A stretch of 64,000 nt of DNA from GCA-003244245 sp035606945. GTDB lineage: Bacteria; Actinomycetota; Actinomycetes; Mycobacteriales; Pseudonocardiaceae. This document shows, piece by piece, positions 1 to 9,234 of the stretch (position 1 is its first letter; the number at the start of each line of letters is the position of its first letter). The position numbers were made by a program, and so were the translations under genes. Where the stretch lies: contig DATNDR010000004.1 in the NCBI GenBank assembly GCA_035606945.1, forward strand, positions 1 through 64,000, in the 5' to 3' direction. The notes beneath the pieces were generated by a model, which worked only from the letters and a program-made list of their open reading frames with translations, was not told where the DNA came from and made no database searches.

Positions 1-127
1 CAAGACTACTGCTCCCGCGCTGGTCCCCGCCCTGGCACGCGTAAGCCCGATACCGTTCTCTCCTGCACCCGTGACCGGCGACAGGGAACGACCGGCGATG
101 TCCGCGAGCTGACATCGCACATGTCGG

Positions 128-861
128 TCAGAGACGCCCGCAGCGGCCCGATCCGGGCAGGATGCCGGCGCGTTTCGCGGCCCGGGCGAGGTTCTCGACG
201 TGGGCACACGCGACGGCGGCCTCCTCGACGGGCAACGCCGATCCGGTGACGGTAGCGGTACCGTCCTCGTTCAGGTAGCCGATCACATTGCGCTCCCGCA
301 CCGCGGTCGCATAACGGCGGCCGGCCCACTCGGGATCCAGTGCGATGGCCAGCTTCTTGATCCGCGCCGCCAGCTCCCCGGTGGTGAGCCGGGCCGCCTT
401 GGGCAGCAGCCGCCCGCAGACCACGTCGACCTGTTCGGCGGTCAGATCAGCGCACAGATCGGCGAACACCCACGCCTTGTTCCGGCAGATCCGCCGGTAT
501 CCAGCGCGGTGAACACCGCCGGCATCCGCAATACCAGGGTTTCGGCGAAGTCATGTTCCCGCTCCGCGGCGCGGCGCGTCCACGCCAATGCAGCGCGAAT
601 CTCGTCCGCGGCATAAGTCGGTGACTCGGACAACCGGGCCACGTCATCAGGATCGGCGTAGGGGTCACACAAACCGACTTCTACCATCGTGACCAACAAC
701 CGAGCCTGCTCATGAGACAGTTGCCGGGCGCGGGCACGCAATACCTCGACCACATCCGCGCCAGTCAATGCTCGAATGTCAATGCCGGCCAGCAGCACAG
801 CCAATTCAGGGCCTGGCGCCAGCTCGGCCAGACCCTCCGGAATCAGCTGCCGCACCGTCAC
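128..861 (-). pseudogene. DUF222/13E12-repeat family protein, frameshifted and truncated
   Basis: Two overlapping minus-strand frames together give the N-terminal DUF222 (13E12 repeat) domain normally fused to an HNH nuclease. The first frame starts MTVRQLIPEG at 861 and keeps the family pattern to about 490. The family text then resumes in another frame (KAWVFADLCADLTAEQVDVV), which is explained by one missing base in the GGCGG run near 495-500. The second frame stops at 128, where a third frame (ARIGPLRAS) appears to continue the family pattern, so there is probably a second frameshift near 160. No HNH motif is present. DUF222 genes are multicopy in actinobacteria and often decay. I infer a dead copy; a sequencing error could explain one shift but hardly both plus the missing HNH domain. 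Confidence 0.75.
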
Positions 862-982
862 AACCGGGTGTTATAAAACAGGTCCGACAATCTCGGACCG
901 CTCGACCGAGTGACCCGAAAAAATTTCGGACAGTTCACGGACCTGGCAGCTACTCCCACATGATTCTACTGGGTACGCCGCC

Positions 983-1040
983 GAGGTACTCACGGCACGC
1001 ATATTTGCGGTGCTTGCCGACGAGTTCGGTCGACTGCCGA
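983..1040 (-). pseudogene. Short remnant of a phenylalanine 4-monooxygenase gene
   Basis: Read on the minus strand this encodes STELVGKHRKYACREYL, almost identical to STELAGKHRKYACREYL in the intact phhA gene at 7049-7882. At DNA level about 47 of 60 positions match the phhA sequence near 7650-7710. No other part of the enzyme is recognisable on either side. It lies in the gap between the broken DUF222 gene and the SNF2 gene, which looks like a site of insertion and decay. Confidence 0.7.
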
Positions 1041-1214
1041 CGCCGACCTGCAACCACGGCAGTGGTGCGTCGACCGCCACAGGTGTTGATCGTAACCGGG
1101 CTCGATTGCGCCGGGTTATCCGGGCGAGCCGCGGGGCGCTGTCGGTGGTGGCGGCTACGGTCGCCTCCGCCGGGGCCGCCCGATCCCCTGGACGATCTCA
1201 AAGGAGTCAGCCAC

Positions 1215-4200
1215 ATGAAGCTCGTGGTGGTGAAGGGCATCGATACGGCCACCGTGGCGAGCGCAATCGGCGCGCAGACCTACGCCAGGGGTATCACGTA
1301 CGCGAGCCAGCGCGCGGTCGAGCACATGGAGTGGGACGGCGCGGATCACGTCCTGCGGGCGGTGGTCCGTGGCAGTCACGGCAACTACTACGAGACCGCG
1401 GTGTACTTCGAGCCTCGGCGCGGCCCAGTGGGTGACACCGAGTTGACGTTCACCTTCGGCGACTGCACGTGCCCGGTCGGATTCGACTGCAAGCACGTCG
1501 TCGCGGTGGCGGTCACCGCCTCCAGCGCGGCGGGTCCCGCCGCCGCTGCCGACCCGCGACCGCCTGCGCCGTCGTGGGAGCAGAGCCTGGCTGACTTGCT
1601 CGGACCGGGGCGCCCGGGCCCGCAGCACACCGACGATGCCATGCCGCTGGCCATCGAGCTGTCCCTGTCCTTGCCGCCAGCCGCGCCCGCAACCCGAGTG
1701 CCGGTTGCCCCGAAGCTGCTGGCCCGGCTGGTGCGGCCGGGCCGCAGTGGGTGGGTCAACGGCGGGTTGAGCTGGAGCAGGATCGACTCGCCGTACTACT
1801 TCGGTGACTACCGCGCTTCGCATGTGCAGCTGCTACGGGAGCTGTATGCACTGCACCGGTCGCACAGTCCCACACCGAACTACTACGTCCGGGACGACAG
1901 GTCGATCGATCTGGCCGTTCTGTCTGGTCGGCGACTGTGGTCGTGGCTGGATGAGGCCGCTGAGGCCGAGCTGCAGCTGCTGCATGCGCACCAGCGGCTC
2001 GGGACGGTCCAGGGTTACGGCAATGGCACGCTGTGCCTCGACGTGACCGCCGGGGACAGCCCGGGCGCGCTGGTCATCGCGCCGGTATTGCGGCTGGCGG
2101 GGCTGGATGAGCCCGACGGCGATGCGATGCCGGTGCTGTTCATCGGCGCCGACGGCGACGGTGTGGTGCACGTGTCTCGCACCCGGACGCAGCGCGAGTC
2201 GAACCCCGCCGAGTGGCAGTTCCGGCTGGCGAGGCTCGCTGACCCCGCGCCGGCCCCGCTGCAGCGGATGGCGCTGGAGGATCACCGTCTGCCGGTACCG
2301 GCCGGGCAGCAGGCCAGGTTCGGTGCCGAGTTCTACCCGCGGCTGCGACGCCTGGCGCAGGTGGTGTCCTCGGACGGATCGTTCACCCCGCCGACGATCT
2401 CCGAGCCCACCCTCGTCTTGCAGGCCGCCTACGGCGACGACCACGACCTCACCCTCGGCTGGGAATGGGCCTACGACGTTGGTGGCCGGCAGCTTCGCGC
2501 ACCGTTGGCACCCAACGGCGCCGATGACGCGTACCGAAACCGGGCTCAGGAGAAGGCCGTACTCGACGCGCTGGACATGACGCTCGACCGGTTCGGGCCG
2601 CGCGGTGACAGTCCTGGGCACTTGCGAGGACTGGACACGCTGCGGTTCACCACCGAAGTGCTGCCCTTGCTGACCAGCGCGGCCGGGGTCGCCGTGGAGA
2701 TGACCGGGCAGCCCGCTACCTACCGGGAGGCGGGCGACTCGCTGCGGATCGGCCTGTCGACCAGCGAGGTAGCGGGCGAAACCGACTGGTTCGATCTCGG
2801 CGTCGACATCACCGTCGAAGGGCGCGCGGTCCCGTTCGCCGACGTGTTCGCCGCGCTCGCCGCTGGACAGTCGCACCTGCTGCTGGGCGACGGGGTGTAC
2901 TTCTCGCTGGACAAGCCTCAGTTGCAGGCATTGCGCACCCTGATCGACGAAGCGCGCGCGCTGCAAGACGCTCCTCGCGGTCCGCTGCGGATCAGCCGGT
3001 TCCAGGCGGGACTGTGGGAGGAGCTGGCCGCGCTGGGAGTGATCGAGCGCCAGGCGCGCGCCTGGCAACAGCAGGTCGCCGGCCTGCTGTCCCCCGCCGG
3101 GCTGGCCGGACCGGAGCTGCCGGCCACCCTGTCCGCGCAACTGCGGCCCTACCAGCGCGAAGGGTTCGACTGGTTGTGCTTCCTGTGGCGCCACCGGCTG
3201 GGCGGCATCCTCGCCGACGACATGGGGCTGGGCAAGACGCTGCAGACGCTGGCGCTGCTCTGCCATGCCAAGCAGCGCGACCCCGCCATGGATCCGTTCC
3301 TCGTCGTCACGCCGACCAGCGTGGTGGCGAACTGGGCGGCCGAGGCCGAGCGTTTCGCCCCGAACCTGGCAGTGGTGACGATCACCGACACGCTGCGGCG
3401 TCGGGGCCAGAACCTGCCGGAGGCGATCGCCGGCGCCGACGTTGTGGTCACCTCGTACACCTTGCTGCGGCTCGACGCCGATGCCTACGAGGCGGCCGAC
3501 TGGTCCGGTCTGATCCTGGATGAGGCCCAGTTCACCAAGAACCACCAGTCGAAGGTCTACCAGTGCGCGCGCCGGCTGCCTGCGCCGTTCAAGCTGGCGA
3601 TCACGGGCACTCCGATGGAGAACAACCTCATGGAGCTGTGGTCACTGCTGTCGATCACCGCGCCGGGGTTGTTCCCGAACCCGACCCACTTCCGCGAGAT
3701 GTACGCCCGGCCGATCGAGAAGCACCACGATGCCGAGCTGCTGGACCGGCTGCGGCGACGGATCAAACCCCTGGTCAAGCGCCGCACCAAGGAGCAGGTG
3801 GCCGCCGACCTGCCGGCCAAGCAGGAACAGCTGCTGGAGGTGGAGCTTGATCCCCGGCATCGCCGCATCTACCAGCGGCACCTGCAACGCGAGCGGCAGA
3901 AGCTTCTCGGGCTGATTCACGACGTCGACCGCAACCGGTTCACGATCCTGCGCTCGATCACGCTGCTGCGCCAGCTGAGCCTGCATCCCGGGCTAGTCGA
4001 GCCGGAACACGAGCACCTGGGCAGCAGCAAGATCGACGCGCTGGTGGGCCAGCTCACCGGCGTGGTCAGCGGGGGCCACCGGGCACTGGTGTTCAGCCAG
4101 TTCACCGGTTTCCTCGCCCACGTCCGCGAGCGGCTCGATGCCGCCGGCCTGGAGTACAGCTACCTCGACGGCGCCACCCGCAAGCGCTCCGAGGTCGTGC

Positions 4201-4526
4201 GCCGGTTCAAGGAGGGCACCGCTGGGGTGTTCCTGATCAGCCTCAAGGCTGGCGGCTTCGGCCTGAACCTCACCGAGGCGGACTATTGCTTCCTGCTCGA
4301 TCCGTGGTGGAACCCGGCCACCGAGGCGCAGGCGATAGACCGCACCCACCGGATCGGGCAGACCCGCAACGTCATGGTCTATCGCCTCATCGCCAAGGAC
4401 ACCATCGAGGAGAAGGTGCTCGCACTGGCCACCCGGAAAGCCGAGCTGTTCCGCGGTGTCATGAACGACGGCAACGCCTTCGGCGCCGCCCTGACGGCCG
4501 ACGACATCCGCTCCCTGATCGCCTAA
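1215..4526 (+). CDS. SWIM zinc-finger SNF2-family DEAD/DEAH ATPase
   Basis: A 1,103-residue Swi2/Snf2 ATPase, likely a DNA translocase or chromatin-type remodeler; its substrate in bacteria is unknown. Residues about 83-95 hold a SWIM zinc finger (CxC...CxH in CTCPVGFDCKHVV). The helicase core shows Walker A DDMGLGKT near 668, a DEAQ box (LDEAQFTKN) near 766, TGTPMENN near 797, and C-terminal motifs SLKAGGFGLNLTEAD and DRTHRIGQ near 1042. I chose ATG 1215 because AAAGGAGT lies 8 nt upstream; the frame is open to 768 but the extension has no family character. Bacterial HepA-like SNF2 proteins with SWIM fingers commonly have this length. Function in repair or defence cannot be decided from sequence. 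Confidence 0.9.
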   Translation: MKLVVVKGIDTATVASAIGAQTYARGITYASQRAVEHMEWDGADHVLRAVVRGSHGNYYETAVYFEPRRGPVGDTELTFTFGDCTCPVGFDCKHVVAVAVTASSAAGPAAAADPRPPAPSWEQSLADLLGPGRPGPQHTDDAMPLAIELSLSLPPAAPATRVPVAPKLLARLVRPGRSGWVNGGLSWSRIDSPYYFGDYRASHVQLLRELYALHRSHSPTPNYYVRDDRSIDLAVLSGRRLWSWLDEAAEAELQLLHAHQRLGTVQGYGNGTLCLDVTAGDSPGALVIAPVLRLAGLDEPDGDAMPVLFIGADGDGVVHVSRTRTQRESNPAEWQFRLARLADPAPAPLQRMALEDHRLPVPAGQQARFGAEFYPRLRRLAQVVSSDGSFTPPTISEPTLVLQAAYGDDHDLTLGWEWAYDVGGRQLRAPLAPNGADDAYRNRAQEKAVLDALDMTLDRFGPRGDSPGHLRGLDTLRFTTEVLPLLTSAAGVAVEMTGQPATYREAGDSLRIGLSTSEVAGETDWFDLGVDITVEGRAVPFADVFAALAAGQSHLLLGDGVYFSLDKPQLQALRTLIDEARALQDAPRGPLRISRFQAGLWEELAALGVIERQARAWQQQVAGLLSPAGLAGPELPATLSAQLRPYQREGFDWLCFLWRHRLGGILADDMGLGKTLQTLALLCHAKQRDPAMDPFLVVTPTSVVANWAAEAERFAPNLAVVTITDTLRRRGQNLPEAIAGADVVVTSYTLLRLDADAYEAADWSGLILDEAQFTKNHQSKVYQCARRLPAPFKLAITGTPMENNLMELWSLLSITAPGLFPNPTHFREMYARPIEKHHDAELLDRLRRRIKPLVKRRTKEQVAADLPAKQEQLLEVELDPRHRRIYQRHLQRERQKLLGLIHDVDRNRFTILRSITLLRQLSLHPGLVEPEHEHLGSSKIDALVGQLTGVVSGGHRALVFSQFTGFLAHVRERLDAAGLEYSYLDGATRKRSEVVRRFKEGTAGVFLISLKAGGFGLNLTEADYCFLLDPWWNPATEAQAIDRTHRIGQTRNVMVYRLIAKDTIEEKVLALATRKAELFRGVMNDGNAFGAALTADDIRSLIA

Positions 4527-4580
4527 CAAAGGAGTACACCACCCACCAGGCGCTCGATCCTGCGCCGGCTGGGGTTCGGG

Positions 4581-4832
4581 GTGCACCGGCGTGGGCAGGA
4601 GATCCCGCGCCCGCGCGACCCGGCAATGGCCGACTGGCCGCACGGGGGCGCGGAGGCCGCCGCCTTGGAGCCCTACAAGGGCCGCTACGTCGCTCAGGAC
4701 GGTCTTGAGGTGCTCTACGACTCCGACTCGCCCTATGACGTGGTGCGCTGGCTGCGCAAGAACGGCCTGCGCGCGCGGGTATGGAAGGTGCCGGCCACAG
4801 CTGAGGACGCCGGGTCGTTCCTCACGTGGTGA
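4581..4832 (+). CDS. Small protein, DUF5678-like, coupled to a retropepsin-like gene
   Basis: An 83-residue hypothetical protein. The part LEPYKGRYVAQDGLEVLYD followed by YDVVRWLRKNGLRARVWKVP resembles the small DUF5678 pattern (YxGkyVA...V..VP), which I recognise only weakly. The stop overlaps the start of the next gene by 7 nt, so translation is probably coupled. The start is uncertain: GTG 4581 is the first start in frame, but a good AAAGGAG lies far upstream at 4528-4534, and translation from a rarer codon nearer 4545 is possible. Confidence 0.55.
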   Translation: MHRRGQEIPRPRDPAMADWPHGGAEAAALEPYKGRYVAQDGLEVLYDSDSPYDVVRWLRKNGLRARVWKVPATAEDAGSFLTW

Positions 4833-5227
4833 CCTACCCGTTCGTCGAATTGCAGCGGGATCCGTCCGGACCGCCGCGGCCGGTGCTCGACGTTGTCGTC
4901 GGCGAGGCGAGCGAGGTGCTCGTGCCATGCCTGGTAGACAGCGGTGCGATGAACACCCTGCTGCCGGACTGGGTCGCCGATCTCGCCGGCATCGATCGCA
5001 CCGGCGCCCCGACGACCACGCTGGGTGTCGGTGGGTCCGGCGTGCTGGCGCATCTGGTGCCGACCGTGCTCACGGTCGGTGAGCACAGCTGGGAGGCCGA
5101 GGTCGGATTTTGCGATCCCTGGCCGGGCAGTTGGGGGCTGCTCGGGCAGCACTCGTTCTTCCGCTACTTCGTGGTCACCTTCCGCACCGCGGACTTCAAG
5201 TTGGAGATCGCCCCCGTCCCCGGCTAG
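4826..5227 (+). CDS. Retropepsin-like aspartic protease domain protein
   Basis: A 133-residue single-domain protein with the retropepsin active-site pattern LVDSGAMNTLLP near residue 37 (Asp-Ser-Gly) followed by a hydrophobic flap region and a second conserved stretch GLLGQHSFFRYF. Such proteins are expected to work as homodimers, each chain giving one catalytic Asp. No signal peptide is visible, so it is probably cytoplasmic. It starts inside the end of the upstream small-protein gene, and AAGGAG-like spacing after the SNF2 stop suggests all three may be one transcript. Substrate unknown; the small upstream protein could be partner or substrate. Confidence 0.7.
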   Translation: MVTYPFVELQRDPSGPPRPVLDVVVGEASEVLVPCLVDSGAMNTLLPDWVADLAGIDRTGAPTTTLGVGGSGVLAHLVPTVLTVGEHSWEAEVGFCDPWPGSWGLLGQHSFFRYFVVTFRTADFKLEIAPVPG

Positions 5228-5388
5228 CAAGGAGTACCCCGAGCAGGCCGGTTTCGCCAGCCCCGCACCGCCGGGAAGGATCTGCAGCGCGATGCTGCCC
5301 TGCACCGCCAGAATGTCCAGAATGTTCAGGCATCGCCCGCGTTACGCACCGGGTTGCTCGATGCCGCCGAGCATCCAAGGCTTGGGCT

Positions 5389-6492
5389 GTGATCGAGGCC
5401 CGCACCGACGTCGTCGGCAGCCTGCTGCGGCCGCCCGAGCTACTGGCGGCGCGCCGGCGCCTGGAGCGCGGCGAGATCGATCCGCCAGAGTTCAAGCGGA
5501 TCGAGGATACAGCTGTCGACGCGGCGATCCGCTTGCAGGAGGATGCCGGGCTCGCCGTGGTCACCGACGGCGAGATGCGTCGGCTGTCGTTCCAGAGCCA
5601 GTTCACCGAGGCGGTCGAGGGGTTCAGCGAGTGGGATATCGATGCGTTCCTGTGGGGCGATTGGCATGGCGACGAGGTCGGTGACAAGCGCATCGAACGG
5701 CCGCCGATCGCCGTGCTCGGCCGGCTGCGGCGCCGACGCTTCCTGTCCGCAGAGGAGTACGCCTACGCGCGCGGCCGGACGCGGCGGATCGTCAAGGTCA
5801 CGCTGCCGAGCCCGAGCCTGTTCGCCAGCTTCTACGATCCGCAACGCTCGCGCGGCGCCTACCCGAGCTTGGAGAGCTTCCTGGCCGACGTCACCGAAAT
5901 CTTGCGCGACGAGGTTGCCGAGCTGGAGCGCCTGGGCTGCGAGTACGTCCAGCTCGACGCCCCGCACTACCCGCTGCTGCTCGATCCGACCTACCGCGAC
6001 TTCTACGCCGGTCGGGGCTGGCCGGCACAGCGCTGGCTGGAGCTCGGCATCGAACTCGACAACATCGTCATCGGCCAGCGTCCGGGTGTGACCTTCGGTT
6101 TCCACCTCTGCCGGGGAAACCAGCAGAGCCGCTGGTTGGTGCAAGGCGGCTACGACTGGCTCGCGCAGCGATTGTTCCCGCGAGTGGCGGCGCAGCGGTT
6201 GCTCCTGGAGTACGACGATGAGCGTTCCGGCGGGTTCGAGCCGCTGACCGCGGTACCGCAGGACAAGACCGTCGTGCTCGGGCTCGTCACGACGAAGACC
6301 AGCCGGCGGGAGACCGTCCACGAGCTGCAGGCACGCATCCGCGAGGCGGCCCGGGTCGTACCGCTTGGGCGCCTTGCGCTATCTCCGCAGTGCGGATTCG
6401 CCACCTCCGTGCTCGGCAACGCGCTGTCTCCCGCTGACCAGGAAGCGAAGCTGCGGACGATCGCGGTGACCGCTGAGCGGGTATGGCGATGA
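5389..6492 (+). CDS. MetE C-terminal-like (B12-independent methionine synthase family) protein
   Basis: A 367-residue protein of the cobalamin-independent methionine synthase C-terminal TIM-barrel family. It shows the family start RTDVVGSLLRPPEL, the zinc-binding region FGFHLCRGN (His-x-Cys) and the late Cys in LSPQCGFATSV. It lacks the MetE N-terminal half, so it is one of the short homologues that act on other methyl acceptors or donors rather than a full methionine synthase. GTG 5389 is chosen because CCAAGG lies 8-10 nt upstream; the frame remains open to 5110 across the retropepsin gene but is not coding there. Confidence 0.8.
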   Translation: MIEARTDVVGSLLRPPELLAARRRLERGEIDPPEFKRIEDTAVDAAIRLQEDAGLAVVTDGEMRRLSFQSQFTEAVEGFSEWDIDAFLWGDWHGDEVGDKRIERPPIAVLGRLRRRRFLSAEEYAYARGRTRRIVKVTLPSPSLFASFYDPQRSRGAYPSLESFLADVTEILRDEVAELERLGCEYVQLDAPHYPLLLDPTYRDFYAGRGWPAQRWLELGIELDNIVIGQRPGVTFGFHLCRGNQQSRWLVQGGYDWLAQRLFPRVAAQRLLLEYDDERSGGFEPLTAVPQDKTVVLGLVTTKTSRRETVHELQARIREAARVVPLGRLALSPQCGFATSVLGNALSPADQEAKLRTIAVTAERVWR

Positions 6493-6501
6493 CCGATTCG
6501 A

Positions 6502-6885
6502 TCAGCGATCCGCCGGCTCGGGTTGGCGCTGCGGTGCTGCCGGGCCGGCACTTCCACGCGCGGACTGCTGCCTCCCGCCGGCATCCAGCCATTCCTGGTA
6601 GTACCTCGATGACGGCAGAGGCATGGGAAGGTAGCCGGGCTCATCCAGCCGGAGGCGGTGCAAGTAGAGCACGTATTCATCCCACAACGCGCCCGCTCGC
6701 TGGCCGATGAAACGGACGAACATCCAACCCGGCAGGAATGACGCCACCCAGATAGCGAAAATCGAGAGCAACGCCGCCGGCAGGGACGGTCGTGTACCGA
6801 AACCCCAGTACAGAAGGACAGCCGCGACTGCGATGGTGACCGCCATCAGAACATACATCCACAGCGCCGTCACAGCGCGTTGCAA
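6502..6885 (-). CDS. Small two-helix membrane protein, hypothetical
   Basis: A 127-residue protein with two hydrophobic segments near residues 9-28 and 35-58, followed by a charged cytoplasmic tail rich in aromatic residues (LWDEYVLYLHRLRLDEPGYL). No family recognised. It is convergent with the MetE-like gene, whose stop lies 10 nt away. The last 25 residues are Ala/Pro/Gln/Arg-rich and may be a degenerate tail. Codon use is GC-rich and consistent with a real gene, but support is moderate. Confidence 0.5.
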   Translation of the reverse strand: MQRAVTALWMYVLMAVTIAVAAVLLYWGFGTRPSLPAALLSIFAIWVASFLPGWMFVRFIGQRAGALWDEYVLYLHRLRLDEPGYLPMPLPSSRYYQEWLDAGGRQQSARGSAGPAAPQRQPEPADR

Positions 6886-7048
6886 AGGCCGCGTCAGCCG
6901 CTGCCCGACGCTTGCCGGCAGATCGTGTTTCTTGGCGAGTATCCGTCCCTGCTCTTCGCCATTGAGCGGCGCACCTGCGGAGATGGCACACCTGCGTTCT
7001 CGCTCTCGGCAACCGATTTCCGGGCTTGTGATCCCGGCTCGAGCTCAG

Positions 7049-7882
7049 CTAGCTACTCGCCTCGTCGTGATAGGAGGAAAAGAACGCGTGGAGATCCGAA
7101 ATCATCTGCTCGAACGACACCGCGGCGAACAGCACGGGCTGGTAGCGGGTGATGTCGTAATCCTGCTTCGCCATGGCCGGCAGATCCCATGGGCGGACGT
7201 CCGCGGCGCGGAAGGTTTCGATCTCACCGTAGGACGACAGCAGGCCGGCGCCGTAGGCCTTCAGCGCGCCGTCCTCGTAGACCACACCGAACTCGAGGGT
7301 GAACCAGAACACCCGGCTGAAGGCATCGAGTGAGTCGTCGGTCGTGGCGCGCAGCGAAGCCCGCCCGGCCGCTTCGTAGAGATCGGCCAGCACGGGGCTG
7401 GCCAGCATGGTGGCGTGCCCGATGATCTCGTGGACGATGTCGGGCTCCGGTGTGTAAAAGGGCACCGAATGGTGGCGGATGTACTGCGTGGACAGAAACG
7501 TCCGCTCGGCCAGCGAGCCATAGAACGTGCGGGTCGGCACCAGGCCCGGGACCGGGTTGATGTGGAAGCCGGTCAGGCCGTGCACCCGCTCGTCGACCTC
7601 CCGTAGCTGCGGGACGCGGGCCCTCGGCAGCACCAGCCGGCTTGCGCCGAGGAGGTACTCGCGGCACGCGTACTTGCGATGCTTACCGGCGAGCTCGGTG
7701 GACACCGTCCGCCAGACCTCGTCCTCCTCGGCGGTGTAGGTGACATCCGGAATCGGGTCACCACGGTGGTAGGCGGCGCCGACCTCGGCGATTCGGGCGC
7801 GCCGCGCGCGGTACGCCGGGTCGCGCAAGCCTGGGTGATCCGCAGGCAGCTCGAACCGGGAAGGTGCGATCGGCGCGGCCAT
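7049..7882 (-). CDS. phhA: Phenylalanine 4-monooxygenase (aromatic amino acid hydroxylase)
   Basis: A 277-residue tetrahydropterin-dependent aromatic amino acid hydroxylase converting phenylalanine to tyrosine. The iron site is visible as PDIVHEIIGHATML (two His of the facial triad) and the later Glu in the FTLEFGVVYEDG segment; the catalytic domain runs from about KHRKYACREYL to PVLFAAVSFEQM. Bacterial enzymes lack the long N-terminal regulatory domain, matching this length. I chose ATG 7882 (MAAPIAPSRF); the frame stays open far upstream through the divergent lrp gene without meaning. The Lrp/AsnC gene 87 nt away, transcribed oppositely, is the probable regulator, as is common for aromatic catabolism genes. 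Confidence 0.92.
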   Translation of the reverse strand: MAAPIAPSRFELPADHPGLRDPAYRARRARIAEVGAAYHRGDPIPDVTYTAEEDEVWRTVSTELAGKHRKYACREYLLGASRLVLPRARVPQLREVDERVHGLTGFHINPVPGLVPTRTFYGSLAERTFLSTQYIRHHSVPFYTPEPDIVHEIIGHATMLASPVLADLYEAAGRASLRATTDDSLDAFSRVFWFTLEFGVVYEDGALKAYGAGLLSSYGEIETFRAADVRPWDLPAMAKQDYDITRYQPVLFAAVSFEQMISDLHAFFSSYHDEASS

Positions 7883-7969
7883 AGCGGCAGCCTGCGCTCG
7901 GCGGCACGATTGTTCAAGGGTCACGCCGTACTGCCAGACGGATGTCCTATCGAGTACTCTGGTTAGTCG

Positions 7970-8473
7970 ATGTCCGTCTCGCCTCACCGCCTCGATGACG
8001 TCGACCGTCGGATGCTGGGCATCCTGGTCGACGACGGCCGCATGTCGGTCAACGAGGTTGCGAACCGAGCCGGTATCTCCCGGGCGACCGCCTATGCTCG
8101 GTACGACCGGCTGGTGGCGAACGGCGTCATCCGTGGTTTCCGCGCCGACGTCGATCCGCAGGCGATCGGGCTCGATGTCGCAGCCATGATCCTGATCAAC
8201 ATCGAGCAGGGATCGTGGCCGACGATGCGGGACAAGATCAGCCGGCTGCCGGGGGTCGAGTACGTCGCGATGACCAGCGGCGAGTTCGACTTCGTGCTGA
8301 TGGTCCGCGCACCCGACATCGCCGCGCTGCGCGACGTCGTCCTCTACCGGCTGCAAGGCATGCCCGAGGTGCGCTCGACTCACACGGTCTTCGTCCTCGA
8401 CGAGGAGCGCCACCCCATCGGCTCGGCTCACCATCTGGATCTCGACCACGGATCGCGACGTCCGCCTCGGTAA
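7970..8473 (+). CDS. Lrp/AsnC family transcriptional regulator
   Basis: A 167-residue feast/famine regulator. The N-terminal winged helix-turn-helix is seen in DDVDRRMLGILVDDGRMSV and ISRATAYARYDRLVANGVI; the C-terminal RAM (amino-acid-sensing) domain follows with GEFDFVLMVRAPD and the final strand. It is divergent from phhA, so it likely senses phenylalanine or another amino acid and controls phhA. A TACTCT -10 element at 7955-7960 sits about 9 nt before ATG 7970, suggesting a leaderless or nearly leaderless transcript. Confidence 0.88.
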   Translation: MSVSPHRLDDVDRRMLGILVDDGRMSVNEVANRAGISRATAYARYDRLVANGVIRGFRADVDPQAIGLDVAAMILINIEQGSWPTMRDKISRLPGVEYVAMTSGEFDFVLMVRAPDIAALRDVVLYRLQGMPEVRSTHTVFVLDEERHPIGSAHHLDLDHGSRRPPR

Positions 8474-8500
8474 TGCGGACGGTCGGCCTACCATCGCCAG

Positions 8501-9232
8501 GTGGATTCGACGAAGATCGAGTTTCTGTTCCGCGAGGTACCCGACGGGTTCGATCCGGACGATCCCGACCACCGGCTGGCATTGATCACTGCCGAGTACG
8601 GTGGTGACGCCGACGAGCCGTTGGTTCGGGGGCAGGTCGGCTTCCGGGCTGCGGTGGCCGACCAGATCGCCTCGGATACCCCACCGCAGGTGTGGCAGGC
8701 GGCGCAACGGCTGCTCGCCGAAGGCCGCGATCGGGTCGATGTCATGCGACAGCTCGTACTGGCACTGACTCCGTCGATGATGAATGTCGTCATCAAGGAA
8801 CGCGAGTTCGATCTCGACGCCTACCTGGCCGCCCTGGACCGGCTGCCCGTCCCGACGGCGGCGGACGTCACGTCGGTGATGATCGAGATCGTCCGAGCCC
8901 GGCAGGGCATCGGGGTCGACGAGCTCGACCATCAGCTGATGACGCAGCTAGGCATGCCGGCAGACGACCCGGTGACGGAGACGTTGCTGGACAGGGTGAG
9001 CGACCACGTCATCGGACCGGACGGTGCGCTGGAGATGCTCGCCGGCGACCGGGTGCTGCACGTCGAGTCGCTGACGAACGGGATCGTCCTGACCCACCCG
9101 CTCTCGGGTGAGGAGCGCCGGTCCGGCGTGCTCGATATCGGGGTAGACCTCGCTGGGTTCTGGCGATGGGATCAGCTGCGGCTACCGGCCGGCGCGGTGC
9201 TCGCGGCGGGCGATTCGTCACATCAACCGTAG
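8501..9232 (+). CDS. Conserved hypothetical protein
   Basis: A 243-residue cytoplasmic protein, no confident family. The N-terminal half (DPDDPDHRLALITAEYGGDA through VIKEREFDLDAYLAALDRLP) is helical and acidic and resembles domains seen in proteins annotated DUF1841-like, but I am not sure. The C-terminal half contains beta-rich text such as VLHVESLTNGIVLTHPLSG. It starts at GTG 8501, 27 nt after the lrp stop, without a strong ribosome-binding site. No membrane segment. Confidence 0.65.
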   Translation: MDSTKIEFLFREVPDGFDPDDPDHRLALITAEYGGDADEPLVRGQVGFRAAVADQIASDTPPQVWQAAQRLLAEGRDRVDVMRQLVLALTPSMMNVVIKEREFDLDAYLAALDRLPVPTAADVTSVMIEIVRARQGIGVDELDHQLMTQLGMPADDPVTETLLDRVSDHVIGPDGALEMLAGDRVLHVESLTNGIVLTHPLSGEERRSGVLDIGVDLAGFWRWDQLRLPAGAVLAAGDSSHQP

Positions 9233-9234
9233 GT

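Noticed and set aside
1833..3545. 570-codon minus-strand frame inside the SNF2 gene
   Set aside because: Antisense to strongly conserved helicase motifs, Arg/Gly/Gln-rich, no family; a GC-driven shadow frame.
7049..8932. 627-codon minus-strand frame across phhA and the Lrp gene
   Set aside because: Only the part below 7882 matches phenylalanine hydroxylase; the rest is antisense to a clear Lrp/AsnC gene and is open only because of high GC content.
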